Shown: in pieces, positions 36,329 to 45,587 of the stretch | Position numbering within the stretch: position 1 is the stretch's first letter | How the letters are laid out: each line of letters opens with the position of its first letter | Source of the DNA: Arthrobacter sp. | GTDB taxonomy: Bacteria; Actinomycetota; Actinomycetes; Actinomycetales; Micrococcaceae | Assembly: GCF_031179985.1 (NCBI RefSeq) | Contig: NZ_JAPSHJ010000017.1 | Coordinates: forward strand, 18,536 to 82,535 | Reading direction: 5' to 3' | DNA: 64,000 nucleotides | Position numbers and translations under genes: made by a program | Notes under the pieces: generated by a model | What the model was told of the DNA's origin: nothing | The model's input: only the letters and a program-made list of their open reading frames with translations | Databases searched by the model: none

Positions 36329-37540
36329 CTAAGGGGCCAGAGGCTTTTTTCGTTCGAGGAGGCCACTCAGCAGGGCTACGCCCAAACCGAGGACGGCCAG
36401 GACCGCGCCCACCAAGGCCGGAGCCACGTAACCCCAGCCCCAGGCGATGACCAGGCCACCAAGGAATGCCCCGAGGGCGTTGGCAACGTTAAGGGCAGCG
36501 TGGTTCAGGGATGATGCAAGCGAGGGTGCGTCCGGTGATGCATCGAGCAGCCGGGTTTGAAGCGCGGGGATGAGCAGGGAGCCCGCGGCGCCGACAACGA
36601 ACACCATAATCAACGCGGACCACGGCCAGTGGGCGGCAATGGCATAGACGACCAACGCCACGGCAATCCCCGGTAGCACCCAATAGATGGTGCCCATCAC
36701 CGATTTGTCTGCAACCCTGCCTCCGATGATGTTTCCTGCCACCATCCCCAGGCCGTAGAGGGCAACCACCACTGGCAGTAGCGAGGCTGGAATCCCTGCC
36801 ACCGACGTCATGGTGTGGGCAATGTAGGTGTAGGTGGCAAAGAAGCCGCCGAAGCCGACGATGCCGATCAGGATGGCAAGCCACACTTGGAGACGCTTCA
36901 ACGCGCCGAGCTCCCTGCGGATGCTTGCATCGGCATGAGCTTTTTCAAACGGCACGTACTTCCATAGGCAGGCGAGGGTGGCGAAGCCGATCACGCCGAC
37001 CAGGACAAACAGGAGGCGCCAGCCAAAGGTCTGACCCAGCCACGTTGCGAACGGAACGCCCACCACGTTGGATATGGCCAGGCCGGACATCACCATGGAG
37101 ATTGCCCATCCGCGCTTTGTAGGCGCCACCAGGGAAGCAGCGATGACGGCTGCGACTCCGAAGAATGCGCCATGCGGGAGCCCGGCAGCGAATCGCGAGA
37201 CAAGCATGGTGCCGTAGTCCGGGGCAATATATGAGGTGAGATTTGCCAGGGTGAAGAACAGCATCAGTCCCATCGCCAGGTACTTCCGCGGGAGCTTTGC
37301 GCCCACCGCGGCCAGCAGCGGAGCTCCAATGACCACGCCCAGCGCATAAGCCGAGATCAGGTGACCTGCCTCAGGAGTGCTGATGTTAAGCCCGAGCTCC
37401 ACTTCCTTCAGCAGGCCCATCATGGTGAATTCCGTCACTCCAATGCCAACACCACCCACGGCGAGCGAGAAGATTGCCCAAGCAAGCTGCCTGCTGCTGA
37501 GCCTGGGCTTGAGGGCGGGGACGGTGGCGGCGACGGACAT
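36329..37540 (-). CDS. MFS transporter, DHA1/AraJ-like efflux type
   Basis: 403 residues and about twelve membrane segments. The loop 2-3 region APLLAAVGAKLPRKYLAMGL and the LPHGAFFGVAAV motif in helix 5 are typical of AraJ/CmlA/PbuE-type drug:H+ antiporters of the DHA1 group. ATG 37540 is used; GTG 37555 adds five residues. It is divergent from the Nudix gene; no local regulator is present. Substrate unknown. Confidence 0.86.
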   Translation of the reverse strand: MSVAATVPALKPRLSSRQLAWAIFSLAVGGVGIGVTEFTMMGLLKEVELGLNISTPEAGHLISAYALGVVIGAPLLAAVGAKLPRKYLAMGLMLFFTLANLTSYIAPDYGTMLVSRFAAGLPHGAFFGVAAVIAASLVAPTKRGWAISMVMSGLAISNVVGVPFATWLGQTFGWRLLFVLVGVIGFATLACLWKYVPFEKAHADASIRRELGALKRLQVWLAILIGIVGFGGFFATYTYIAHTMTSVAGIPASLLPVVVALYGLGMVAGNIIGGRVADKSVMGTIYWVLPGIAVALVVYAIAAHWPWSALIMVFVVGAAGSLLIPALQTRLLDASPDAPSLASSLNHAALNVANALGAFLGGLVIAWGWGYVAPALVGAVLAVLGLGVALLSGLLERKKPLAP

Positions 37541-37691
37541 AAGCCTGCTTTTCACGAGACAACGATGGAAGGCGCGGCAATGGCACCAATAAATCAGATT
37601 TTAGCTGCTTGTGTATAACCTCGACCCTGCGAGGCGTATTCCCCGAAAAGGAGAGCAGTTGCTTCTCCATTGTCCCCCATAGACTGATGCG

Positions 37692-38147
37692 GTGACTGGA
37701 CTGATCAAAGTGGTGGGCGGGGCCGTCCTGGATTCGCTTGAAGAACCGACGCGCCTGCTTAGCGCCCGCCGTACGTCGCCACCGAAATTCGCCGGTATGT
37801 GGGAGTTCCCCGGCGGCAAAGTGGAACCTGGCGAGTCAGCAGAGAACGCGCTGCATCGTGAGTTGAGGGAAGAACTAGGCATAGGGGTTCGCCTGGGTGC
37901 AGAGCTTCATTCAGGGCTGGAGGACGGGTGGCCGCTGAACCCCAACGCCTCAATGCGTGTGTGGTTCGCCGAAATCGCTGAGGGCGTCCCGGCCCCTCTG
38001 GAGGACCACGACGAATTGCGCTGGGTGGAACTTGGTTCCGACGCCCAGGCGCTTGATCTTCCGTGGATTCCGGCCGATCTTCCAATCGTGCGCAGGCTGC
38101 TGGAAACAGTAACGCACCAGGCAAGGAGTGGAGTCAGAACAACATAG
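37692..38147 (+). CDS. Nudix hydrolase (MutT-like (8-oxo-dGTP) diphosphatase)
   Basis: 151 residues. The Nudix box G-x5-E-x7-REL-x-EE-x-G is complete (GGKVEPGESAENALHR then ELREELGIGV). The N-terminal VVGGAVLD and RRTSPPKFAGMWEFPGG match MutT-type NTP diphosphatases that cleanse oxidised nucleotides. GTG 37692 is the start. The 3' end overlaps the convergent radical SAM gene by 14 nt. Confidence 0.88.
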   Translation: MTGLIKVVGGAVLDSLEEPTRLLSARRTSPPKFAGMWEFPGGKVEPGESAENALHRELREELGIGVRLGAELHSGLEDGWPLNPNASMRVWFAEIAEGVPAPLEDHDELRWVELGSDAQALDLPWIPADLPIVRRLLETVTHQARSGVRTT

Positions 38148-39300
38148 GCTGCGCGGGGGCCTGGCTTGGCCGGGTGCGAACGGCTGTTTCCTCTTCCGGT
38201 CCGGGAATAAGGCCCGCCGGATACTGGGCTTCTTCATCCCTGGCATCAAGCGTGCCAGCCGACTGAGCCCCAGCGTTTTGAGTGGCTCCGGCCTCCATGT
38301 CCCTATGGCTGAAACCTGAAGCGTCAGTGAAACCGTGCAGCTTTTTGAAGTATTTGACCCGGCCCGCGAGCCACATCCGGTATTCCTTGGACGCATACGA
38401 ACCTGAGGCATACAAGCGGCCGTATCTACCTGCGAGTTCCGGGTGGTGAGCGGCGATCCACTTCATGAACCATTCCCTTGTTCCCGGTTTCAGGTAAAGC
38501 GCCCCGGCGGTAACCCCGGTTGCGCCGGCTTGTGCGAGCGAACTGAAGAGGTGGTCCAGTGCCTCGTCGCTATCGGAAAGCCACGGCAGAATGGGCATTG
38601 CCATCACTCCGCAGGGCAACCCCGCTTCCCGCAGGCGCATGACCAGTTTCAAGCGGGCCCGGGGTCCGGGCGTCCCCGGCTCGATAGCCTCTGACAATTT
38701 TTCGTCCGTCATTGCCAGGGAGATGCCTATGCCCACAGGTACCTGGGTTGCGGCATGTTTGAGCAGCGGTATGTCCCTGGCAAGGAGCGTGCCCTTGGTA
38801 AGAATGGATAGGGGAGTACCCGAGTCCGCCAACGCGCCGATAATGCCCGGCATGAGCTGATAACGCCCTTCGGCCCGCTGGTAAGGGTCCGTATTGGTGC
38901 CCAGCGCCACTTGGTGGTGCCCCCACGAGGGCTTGGCTAATTCCCTTTTGAGGACCTCGACTGCATTGATCTTCACTACCACCTGACTGTCAAAGTCAAG
39001 GCCGGCGTCGAAGTCCAAATAGGTGTGGGACTTGCGGGCAAAGCAGTAGACGCAGGCGTGACTGCAGCCACGGTAGGGGTTGATGGTCCATTCGAAGGGC
39101 ATCCGGGATCCGGCAGGGACCTTATTGAGGACCGATTTGGCAGCCACCTCGTGAAAGGTAATTCCCGCAAATTCAGGCGTGGTGACGGATCGGACAAGCC
39201 CGGCGAGAGGCAACAAAGCGTCGGACGGCGCGGCTGCGGCAGCCTCATCCTTGTTGCCGTCTTCAGCAACCGGGGTGATTGCCTGTGCGTCCCATCTCAT
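38134..39300 (-). CDS. Radical SAM protein of the Rv2578c/SplB-like family, SOS-box controlled
   Basis: 388 residues. The radical SAM cluster motif C-x3-C-x2-C is in YRGCSHACVYCFARKSH at about residues 73-89, followed by the family block GTNTDPYQRAEGRYQLMPGI and LTKGTLLARDIP. It is closely similar to mycobacterial Rv2578c, annotated as related to spore photoproduct lyase; the reaction is not known. ATG 39300 gives the family-typical MRWDAQAI start. There is no Shine-Dalgarno; a TTGACT-N17-TCGAAT promoter ends 6 nt before the ATG, so the mRNA is probably leaderless. A LexA box covers the -10 region, so this is a likely DNA-damage-induced gene. Confidence 0.9.
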   Translation of the reverse strand: MRWDAQAITPVAEDGNKDEAAAAAPSDALLPLAGLVRSVTTPEFAGITFHEVAAKSVLNKVPAGSRMPFEWTINPYRGCSHACVYCFARKSHTYLDFDAGLDFDSQVVVKINAVEVLKRELAKPSWGHHQVALGTNTDPYQRAEGRYQLMPGIIGALADSGTPLSILTKGTLLARDIPLLKHAATQVPVGIGISLAMTDEKLSEAIEPGTPGPRARLKLVMRLREAGLPCGVMAMPILPWLSDSDEALDHLFSSLAQAGATGVTAGALYLKPGTREWFMKWIAAHHPELAGRYGRLYASGSYASKEYRMWLAGRVKYFKKLHGFTDASGFSHRDMEAGATQNAGAQSAGTLDARDEEAQYPAGLIPGPEEETAVRTRPSQAPAQPMLF

Positions 39301-39306
39301 ACGTCT

Positions 39307-39335
39307 ATTCGAATCTATGTTCTAATAAAAGTCAA
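39307..39335 (-). promoter_or_regulatory. LexA box and promoter of the radical SAM gene
   Basis: On the minus strand TTGACT (39330-39335) is 17 nt from TCGAAT (39307-39312), and the ATG follows 6 nt later. The 16-bp LexA box TAGAACATAGATTCGA (39309-39324) fills the spacer and most of the -10, so LexA binding would exclude RNA polymerase. Confidence 0.82.
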
Positions 39336-39351
39336 GGTGCGGAAGGGATCC

Positions 39352-39996
39352 TCAGTCAGGGGAGCGGAGCTCCCACACCACATGGACCTGTGCGTTGATG
39401 CTGGTTTCCCCGGCTTCCACTGTCAGCGAGTCTGCGGCCAGTGCCCTTTCCATTTTCGCGACGGGAATGGGAATGGACGACGACGGCTGCTGCGTGAGTG
39501 AAACCACCCTGCCAAGCGCAGTGCCCGAGAGCGCTGCGTATTGTTGCCCTGCCGCAAGGGCGTCCGTCCAGGCGGCTTCCCGTGCCCGTGCCTGGACGCC
39601 TGCAGGATCGGTGAAGCCGCGTTCCAGGCCGTTGAGCCGCACATCGTTTCCCCCGGCCTCAACGGCTGCAGCGATAGCTTCAGCCGAACGCGCAAAGTCG
39701 CGAAGGCGTACTTGGAGAATGCTGCTCGCGATGTATCCCGTCACGGTCTGCCCATGGCCCTCTTGCCAGGCCAGGTCAGCCCTGACGTTCAGGCCTGTGG
39801 TGCTGATGTCCGCTGCACTGACGCCAAATTTGCGGAGCGAAGCTGAAATCTGCCCGGACAATCTTCCTGCTTCACCATAAGCAGCAGCAACATCCTGGCG
39901 ATGGCAGTCAACGCCGATCGACAGGATCAGCAGGTCCGGTGCAGCTTCAGCCGTGCCGGTGCCGGTGACCGAAATGGTCCGGGGAAGGCTCTTCAT
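39352..39996 (-). CDS. SIMPL (DUF541) domain protein
   Basis: 214 residues. RTISVTGTGTAEAAPDLLIL at the N-terminus and the repeated sheet-helix layout are typical of SIMPL/DUF541 proteins (named after the mouse IRAK-interacting protein; the bacterial role is mostly unknown, linked to oxidative stress in some species). No signal peptide is visible, unlike many family members. ATG 39996. It is followed 51 nt later by the SOS-box gene on the same strand; the box lies in between, so the two are probably separately controlled. Confidence 0.85.
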   Translation of the reverse strand: MKSLPRTISVTGTGTAEAAPDLLILSIGVDCHRQDVAAAYGEAGRLSGQISASLRKFGVSAADISTTGLNVRADLAWQEGHGQTVTGYIASSILQVRLRDFARSAEAIAAAVEAGGNDVRLNGLERGFTDPAGVQARAREAAWTDALAAGQQYAALSGTALGRVVSLTQQPSSSIPIPVAKMERALAADSLTVEAGETSINAQVHVVWELRSPD

Positions 39997-40005
39997 GGTT
40001 TTGCC

Positions 40006-40524
40006 TCATTTCTCTTCTTGGCCGGGCTGCTTCCTGGCAGCCCCGGTTCGACGGGGCGTGCCAATGTGGTTGATCCGGTGCCGGTTCTTGGTCAGGCTTC
40101 GGTTGCCGGCCAGGCGGTACCCATGTGACTCCACGTACCCGCCGGCCTCAAGGCCGGCCATCCGCTCAAAGATGTTGGCGCTGCCGGCGCTGCCGGTGCG
40201 AAGGAATGACCAGCCCGCAGCGAGGAAGTACAAGGGAAGAAACGGCAATCCGAGGCACCACGCATACTGCGTGCAGTGCCGCTCCTCGTGCTCAAGCAGG
40301 ACCGGGTTTCCCCACACCTGCCCGGCATCACTCCGGAAGAGCACCACATTGCCGACGGCGAACGCCCCGGCAACGGGCAACCGGGGCCGGTAGCTGGTGG
40401 CGATGACCAGTCCATGTGGTCCCTTACAGACATTGCATCCCGCGAAGCGTGCCAGCAGCAGACCCAGGACGGTAGATCCATTGAGCAGGTTGGCAACCTG
40501 CCGGAGCCGCTGTGCTGGCGTCAT
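40006..40524 (-). CDS. Uncharacterised protein with HExxH motif and membrane segment
   Basis: 172 residues, not recognised as a named family. Residues 79-83 read HEERH, an exact HExxH zinc-metalloprotease-type motif, followed by a hydrophobic segment (about 90-108, LGLPFLPLYFLAAGWSF) and then FERMAGLEAGGY, whose Glu residues could be a third ligand. The first half is a beta-rich region with a Cys pair (CNVC). The C-terminal 30 residues are basic. ATG 40524. It is followed by the SIMPL gene after 9 nt, so the two look like an operon. Protease activity is only a possibility. Confidence 0.7.
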   Translation of the reverse strand: MTPAQRLRQVANLLNGSTVLGLLLARFAGCNVCKGPHGLVIATSYRPRLPVAGAFAVGNVVLFRSDAGQVWGNPVLLEHEERHCTQYAWCLGLPFLPLYFLAAGWSFLRTGSAGSANIFERMAGLEAGGYVESHGYRLAGNRSLTKNRHRINHIGTPRRTGAARKQPGQEEK

Positions 40525-40603
40525 GTGGCCATGGTAGCGAACGCAGGAAATGGAACAATCAGGTTCAGGCCAACCGCTGCTCTCTACTAGACTGGGAAGG
40601 AGC

Positions 40604-40628
40604 GCGTCCCGGACTAAATCCGGTACGC
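40604..40628 (+). promoter_or_regulatory. Hairpin in the pheST leader
   Basis: GCGT-CCGGA and TCCGG-ACGC pair with one mismatch around CTAAA, followed 8 nt later by a T-rich stretch (TTGTTGTTTT). It lies close to a possible start of transcription (TACTAG at about 40585) and about 135 nt before pheS. It could be a terminator of an attenuator or just a 5' stabilising stem; no Phe-rich leader peptide is seen. Confidence 0.3.
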
Positions 40629-40764
40629 CCTGCCCGTTGTTGTTTTGCCGGGACCTTCAGGGGAGCCGTCGAACAACTTGTCAGTGCAGAGACTATTGCC
40701 GGACCGGACAGGCCACGGCGCAATCAGGCACTGACGCCATCCGACTCGTAGCTAAGAACAGTAG

Positions 40765-41826
40765 ATGACTGAAACTTTGCCGGACGCTGCCATCCCGAAC
40801 CCTCTGGATGAAGCTGCCATCACAGCCGCCGTTGAAAACGCCATTGCCGCCATCGCCGCCGCGGCCACCCTCGAGGAGCTTAAGGCCGTTCGCCTGGCCC
40901 ACACGGGGGAGAAGGCGCCTCTCAGCCTTGCCAACCGTGAAATCGGTTCACTGCCGAAGGACCAGAAGGCCGTGGCCGGGAAGCTTTTGGGGTCCTCCCG
41001 CGGACGGGTCAACCAGGCACTCGCAGCCCGCACAGCGGAGCTTGAGGCAGAGAACGACGCCCGGATCCTTGTTGAGGAAACAGTTGACGTCACGGCTGCA
41101 CCGCGCCGTCGCCGTGCCGGCGCCCGCCATCCTTTATCCACCCTGCAGGACCGCGTCGCGGATATTTTTGTGGGGATGGGCTGGGAAATCGCCGAAGGCC
41201 CTGAAGTCGAATCCGAATGGTTCAACTTCGACGCCCTTAATTTCAAGCCGGACCACCCTGCCCGGGAAATGCAGGACACATTCTTCGTGGAGCCCCCCGA
41301 AGCCCACCTCCTGATGCGTACGCACACTTCACCCGTGCAGGTCCGCTCCATGTTGGAACGCGATCTTCCCATCTACGTGCTGTGCCCCGGCAAGGTGTTC
41401 CGCACTGATGAACTGGACGCCACCCACACCCCTGTTTTCCACCAGTTCGAAGGCCTCGCCATCGACAAGCACCTCAGCATGGCGGACCTTCGCGGTACCC
41501 TTGAACACTTTGCCCGGCAGATGTTCGGTGACGAAGCCCAGATCCGGCTCCGCCCCAACTACTTCCCGTTCACCGAGCCGTCCGCTGAGCTGGACATCTG
41601 GCACCCGGGTGCCAAAGGCGGTCCGCGCTGGATCGAGTGGGGCGGCTGCGGCATGGTCAACCCCAACGTCCTCAGGGCAGCAGGCATCGATCCGGACGTC
41701 TATTCAGGTTTTGCCTTCGGCATGGGCATCGAGCGGACCCTCATGTTCCGCAACGAGGTTGGCGACATGCGCGACATGATCGAAGGCGATGTACGTTTCA
41801 GCGAGCACTTCGGGATGGAGATCTAA
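40765..41826 (+). CDS. pheS: Phenylalanine-tRNA ligase alpha subunit
   Basis: 353 residues. An N-terminal coiled-coil that binds tRNA (about 10-100) precedes the class II catalytic domain. Motif 2 lies in [20 protein letters not shown] and motif 3 in [14 protein letters not shown]. The [19 protein letters not shown] block is universal in PheS. ATG 40765. pheT follows after 2 nt. Confidence 0.98.
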   Translation: MTETLPDAAIPNPLDEAAITAAVENAIAAIAAAATLEELKAVRLAHTGEKAPLSLANREIGSLPKDQKAVAGKLLGSSRGRVNQALAARTAELEAENDARILVEETVDVTAAPRRRRAGARHPLSTLQDRVADIFVGMGWEIAEGPEVESEWFNFDALNFKPDHPAREMQDTFFVEPPEAHLLMRTHTSPVQVRSMLERDLPIYVLCPGKVFRTDELDATHTPVFHQFEGLAIDKHLSMADLRGTLEHFARQMFGDEAQIRLRPNYFPFTEPSAELDIWHPGAKGGPRWIEWGGCGMVNPNVLRAAGIDPDVYSGFAFGMGIERTLMFRNEVGDMRDMIEGDVRFSEHFGMEI

Positions 41827-41828
41827 CA

Positions 41829-44372
41829 GTGCGTATCCCACTTTCCTGGCTGCGTGAATTCGCGCAGGTACCGGCCGGAGCCACGGCCGAGGACGTTATG
41901 GCCGAGCTGGTCAAGGTCGGTTTTGAAGAAGAAGCAGTCCACCGGCCTACAGACACCCTTCAAGGTCCCATCGTGGTGGGCCAGGTGCTCAGCCTCGTAA
42001 AGGAACCGCAGTCCAACGGCAAGACCATCAACTGGTGCCAGGTCCGCGTTGTCCCCGAGGGACGGGAACAGACCCTCACCGGTGACGGCATTGATCCCTC
42101 AGGAGTCCAGGGCATCATCTGCGGTGCCCACAACTTCGTTGAAGGGGACAAGGTGGTGGTCACCCTGCCCGGCGCTGTGCTGCCCGGCGACTTTCGGATC
42201 TCCGCGCGCAAGACCTATGGCCACCTCTCGGCCGGGATGATCGCCTCCGTGCGCGAACTCGGGATCGGCGAGGACCATGACGGCATCCTCGTTCTGTCCC
42301 GTATAGGCCTTGACCCTGAGATCGGTACGGACGCCATGGAGCTCTTGGGGCTCTATGACGAAGCTGCCGAGATCAACGTCACCCCGGATCGCGGCTACGC
42401 CTTCTCCATCCGCGGTGTTGCCCGCGAATACGCTCATGCTACGGGAACTGCTTTCACGGACCCGGCTGCCAAGGTGCAGGCACCCGCGGTGCTCGCCGGT
42501 GGTTACGGCGTCAAGCTCAACGACGACGCCCCCATCTACGGCAAGCCAGGTTGTGACCGTTTCGTCGCCCGCACTGTGCGTGGTGTTGATGCTTCCCGGC
42601 CGACGCCGCCATGGATGTCCGCACGCCTCCGTCTGGCGGGTGTGCGTTCCATTTCTCTTCCCGTGGACATCTCAAATTACGTCATGTTTGAGCTCGGCCA
42701 GCCCCTGCACTTTTATGACCAGGACAAGCTGTCGGGCGAGATCGTGGTCCGGCGTGCTGTGGCGGGGGAGACGCTCACCACTCTCGACGGCAAGGAACGC
42801 GCGCTTGATCCCGAGGATCTGCTAATCACGGACGATACGGGCCCCATCGGTGTCGCGGGCGTCATGGGCGGCGCATCCACCGAAGTCTCCGAGGCCACGT
42901 CCACCGTGCTGATAGAGGCCGCGCACTTCGAGGAAGTCTCGATCGCCCGCTCACGCCGTCGCCACAAGCTGCCGTCTGAGGCGTCGAAGCGTTTTGAGCG
43001 CGGCGTCGACTGGCAGGTGGCGAACATCGCCGCCCAGCGCGCCGTAGACCTGCTCGTAGAGCTTGCCGGGGGCACCGCTGACGAGGCGGGGACCGACGTC
43101 GGAACCGCACCGGACGCCGTGTCCATTGCCCTGCCGGCGGCTTTCGCCGGCGAGCGGATCGGCATCGACTTCACGGAAGAGCAGATCGTCACCTCGCTGG
43201 AGGACCTCGGTGCAGCGGTTGAGAAGTACGACGGCGGATGGCGGGTCACTGCGCCGAGCTGGCGCAATGATCTGGAAACCAAGGAAGACCTGTCAGAGGA
43301 GATTGCCCGTCTGGTCGGATACGACCAGATTCCTGCAACACTTCCGGTAGCCCCGCCAGGCCGCGGCCTGACCCGTGTGCAGCAGCAGCGCCGGAGGCTC
43401 ATCCAGGCCTTCGCTGATGCCGGGCTCACTGAAGTGCTGGCCTACCCGTTTGTTTCCAAGGCAGCCAACGACACATTTGGCATCGCTGAGGAGGGGGCCC
43501 CCCGTTCCGCGGTCAAACTGGCCAACCCCATCAGCGAGGAACAGGGCTTCCTGCGGACGTCCATCCTTCCCGGACTGATCGAGGTAGCCAAACGCAACCA
43601 TTCACGGGGTTTCCGCGACCTCGCTGTTTTTGAAGCCGGGCTGGTGTTCCTTCCGGCCGGCCAGGTGGGGACAGCTTCCATACCGCCGCTTGGCGTCAAA
43701 CCTGCTGATGAGGTGCTGGATGCGCTGTACGACGGCGTTCCGGACCAGCCGCTGCACATCGCCGCGGTGTTGACGGGGCACGATTCACCGGCGGCGGCCA
43801 GTCACACGCCCCGTCCCTGGGACTGGGCAGATGCGTTGGACATAGCACGCCTCGCCGGTGACGTCCTCGGAGTGGAACTGGTTGTCAGCCAGGGGAGGCA
43901 CCAGGCCTTCCATCCGGGCCGGGCAGCCCGGCTGTCACTGCGCTCCGGAGAAGTAGTGGGTTACGCCGGCGAGCTTCATCCGAAGCTGCTAGCGGCCCAT
44001 GACATGCCGGAACGCTCGGTAGCCGTGGAAATTAATGCCGACGTCCTGTTTGAGGCCGCGGCTGACGTGATCGTGGCCCGGCATATTTCAACGTTCCCTG
44101 TAGCTACCCAGGACGTTGCCCTCGTTGTGCCGCAAGACGTGCCTGCAGATGACGTCCTGACCGCGCTGCGTGAGGGTGCCGGGGAACTGCTTGAGGATGT
44201 CGCGCTGTTCGATGTTTATGCCGGCAAAGGCATTGAGGACGGCAGGAAGTCTCTGGCGTTCAGTCTCCGCTTCCGCGCCGCTGACCGCACCCTGACGGCA
44301 GAAGAAGCGTCGGCTGCCCGTGGGAGCGCTGTTGCCTTGGCGGCCAGCCGGTTTGGTGCCGTTCAGCGCTGA
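41829..44372 (+). CDS. pheT: Phenylalanine-tRNA ligase beta subunit
   Basis: 847 residues. Domain order: N-terminal and EMAP/tRNA-binding OB fold (about 40-150), B3/B4 editing domain (about 210-400), B5 (about 410-480), the catalytic-like core, and the C-terminal ferredoxin-fold anticodon-binding domain (about 755-847, HISTFPVATQDVALVV). GTG 41829 is used because RIPLSWLREFA follows immediately. The overlapping pheS frame upstream is not part of it. A large inverted repeat follows the stop. Confidence 0.97.
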   Translation: MRIPLSWLREFAQVPAGATAEDVMAELVKVGFEEEAVHRPTDTLQGPIVVGQVLSLVKEPQSNGKTINWCQVRVVPEGREQTLTGDGIDPSGVQGIICGAHNFVEGDKVVVTLPGAVLPGDFRISARKTYGHLSAGMIASVRELGIGEDHDGILVLSRIGLDPEIGTDAMELLGLYDEAAEINVTPDRGYAFSIRGVAREYAHATGTAFTDPAAKVQAPAVLAGGYGVKLNDDAPIYGKPGCDRFVARTVRGVDASRPTPPWMSARLRLAGVRSISLPVDISNYVMFELGQPLHFYDQDKLSGEIVVRRAVAGETLTTLDGKERALDPEDLLITDDTGPIGVAGVMGGASTEVSEATSTVLIEAAHFEEVSIARSRRRHKLPSEASKRFERGVDWQVANIAAQRAVDLLVELAGGTADEAGTDVGTAPDAVSIALPAAFAGERIGIDFTEEQIVTSLEDLGAAVEKYDGGWRVTAPSWRNDLETKEDLSEEIARLVGYDQIPATLPVAPPGRGLTRVQQQRRRLIQAFADAGLTEVLAYPFVSKAANDTFGIAEEGAPRSAVKLANPISEEQGFLRTSILPGLIEVAKRNHSRGFRDLAVFEAGLVFLPAGQVGTASIPPLGVKPADEVLDALYDGVPDQPLHIAAVLTGHDSPAAASHTPRPWDWADALDIARLAGDVLGVELVVSQGRHQAFHPGRAARLSLRSGEVVGYAGELHPKLLAAHDMPERSVAVEINADVLFEAAADVIVARHISTFPVATQDVALVVPQDVPADDVLTALREGAGELLEDVALFDVYAGKGIEDGRKSLAFSLRFRAADRTLTAEEASAARGSAVALAASRFGAVQR

Positions 44373-44390
44373 TTCGTCTCGGCCGTAACA

Positions 44391-44443
44391 CTGAACGCAG
44401 AAGATCCCCCGCAAATATCTTGCGGGGGATCTTCTGCGTTCAG
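44391..44443. terminator. Perfect 24-bp inverted repeat after pheT
   Basis: Two 24-nt arms, beginning CTGAACGCAGAAGATCCCCC and fully complementary, flank the 5-nt loop ATATC. It lies 18 nt after the pheT stop and 28 nt before the stop of the convergent quinone reductase gene. No T-run follows on either strand, so it is a hairpin-only bidirectional terminator of the type proposed for actinobacteria. Confidence 0.75.
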
Positions 44444-44471
44444 CACAGCTACACGCCCATAAGGGTGGATG

Positions 44472-45437
44472 CTAGGGAACCAGCAGTACCTTCCCGGTGG
44501 TGCGCCGGCCTTCGAGGTCGCTGTGGGCCTGATGGGCATCCTTTAGCGGATAGGTGGCGCCGATCCGGACCTTGAGGTTTCCGTTGGCGGCAGCAGCGAA
44601 GATTTCCCCGGAGCGCCATCGGCGTTCCTGAGGGTTACCGAGGAAATGAGCCAGTGAGGGGCGTGTCAGCGTAAGCGAGCCGGCTGCATTGAGGCGTTGC
44701 GGGTCAAAGGGCGGAACCGGGCCGGAGGCTGCCCCGAAAAGCACCAGGGTACCCCGGGTGCGCAGGCACGAGAGTGAACCATCAAAGGTGTTGTGGCCGA
44801 CGCCGTCGTAGACCGCGTCCACCCCTCTGCCTCCGGTCAGTTCGCGGACGCGGTGGGGAAAGCCGACGTACCGCAGAACTTCGTCGGCGCCTGCTTCCCG
44901 TGCCAGTTCTTCTTTAGCATCCGAAGAGACGGTGGTGATGACGCGGGCGCCTCTCTCCTTGAGCAGCTGAATCAGGAGCAGGCCGACGCCGCCGGCTCCG
45001 GCATGCGCCAAAATGGTGTGGCCCGGCTCAACCCTGAAAGAGGAATTGATCAGGTAGTGGGCGGTCATGCCCTGCAGCGGCAGGGCGGCTGCGGTGAGGT
45101 CATCGACGTTGTCCGGCACAGGCAGGGCCTTGCCCGCATCAAGCACGGCATAGCCGGCATAGCAGCGGGAGCCTTCTGCCGTGGCGACGCGGTCACCCAC
45201 GGCAAGATCGCTCACTCCTTCGCCAAGTTCCTCCACGGTACCCGACGCTTCGGAGCCCGGAGTGAACGGAAAAGGGACGTTGTACGTGCCGCTGCGGTGG
45301 TAGGTGTCGATGAAGTTGACGCCTGCTGCTGCAACCTTGACCAGCACCTGGCCAGGGCCCGGTTGCGGGCGGTCAACCTCCGCGTATTTCAGGACTTCAG
45401 GTCCGCCCGGCTGCTGGGCGAGGATGGCATGCGTCAT
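44472..45437 (-). CDS. Quinone oxidoreductase (zinc-independent MDR family)
   Basis: 321 residues, a NADPH-dependent quinone/enone reductase of the Qor type. The substrate domain shows VNFIDTYHRSGTYNVPFPFT and PGSEASGTVEELG, and the Rossmann region has the NADPH motif AHAGAGGVGLLLIQL. The zinc ligands of alcohol dehydrogenases are absent. ATG 45437 has GGAG a few nt upstream. It stands alone, converging with pheT. Confidence 0.9.
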   Translation of the reverse strand: MTHAILAQQPGGPEVLKYAEVDRPQPGPGQVLVKVAAAGVNFIDTYHRSGTYNVPFPFTPGSEASGTVEELGEGVSDLAVGDRVATAEGSRCYAGYAVLDAGKALPVPDNVDDLTAAALPLQGMTAHYLINSSFRVEPGHTILAHAGAGGVGLLLIQLLKERGARVITTVSSDAKEELAREAGADEVLRYVGFPHRVRELTGGRGVDAVYDGVGHNTFDGSLSCLRTRGTLVLFGAASGPVPPFDPQRLNAAGSLTLTRPSLAHFLGNPQERRWRSGEIFAAAANGNLKVRIGATYPLKDAHQAHSDLEGRRTTGKVLLVP

Positions 45438-45587
45438 GGGAACTCCTTCTCCGAACAGGGACTTCCTGTGCCCGGGTCGTGAATCCCATCCTAGGTACCC
45501 ATGACGGCCACAGCGAACGCGACCGTAGGTGGGGCAGGCGCGCAGGTGAGGCAGGCCCGGGTTAATAAGGAGCCGGCGAAGCGGGAA

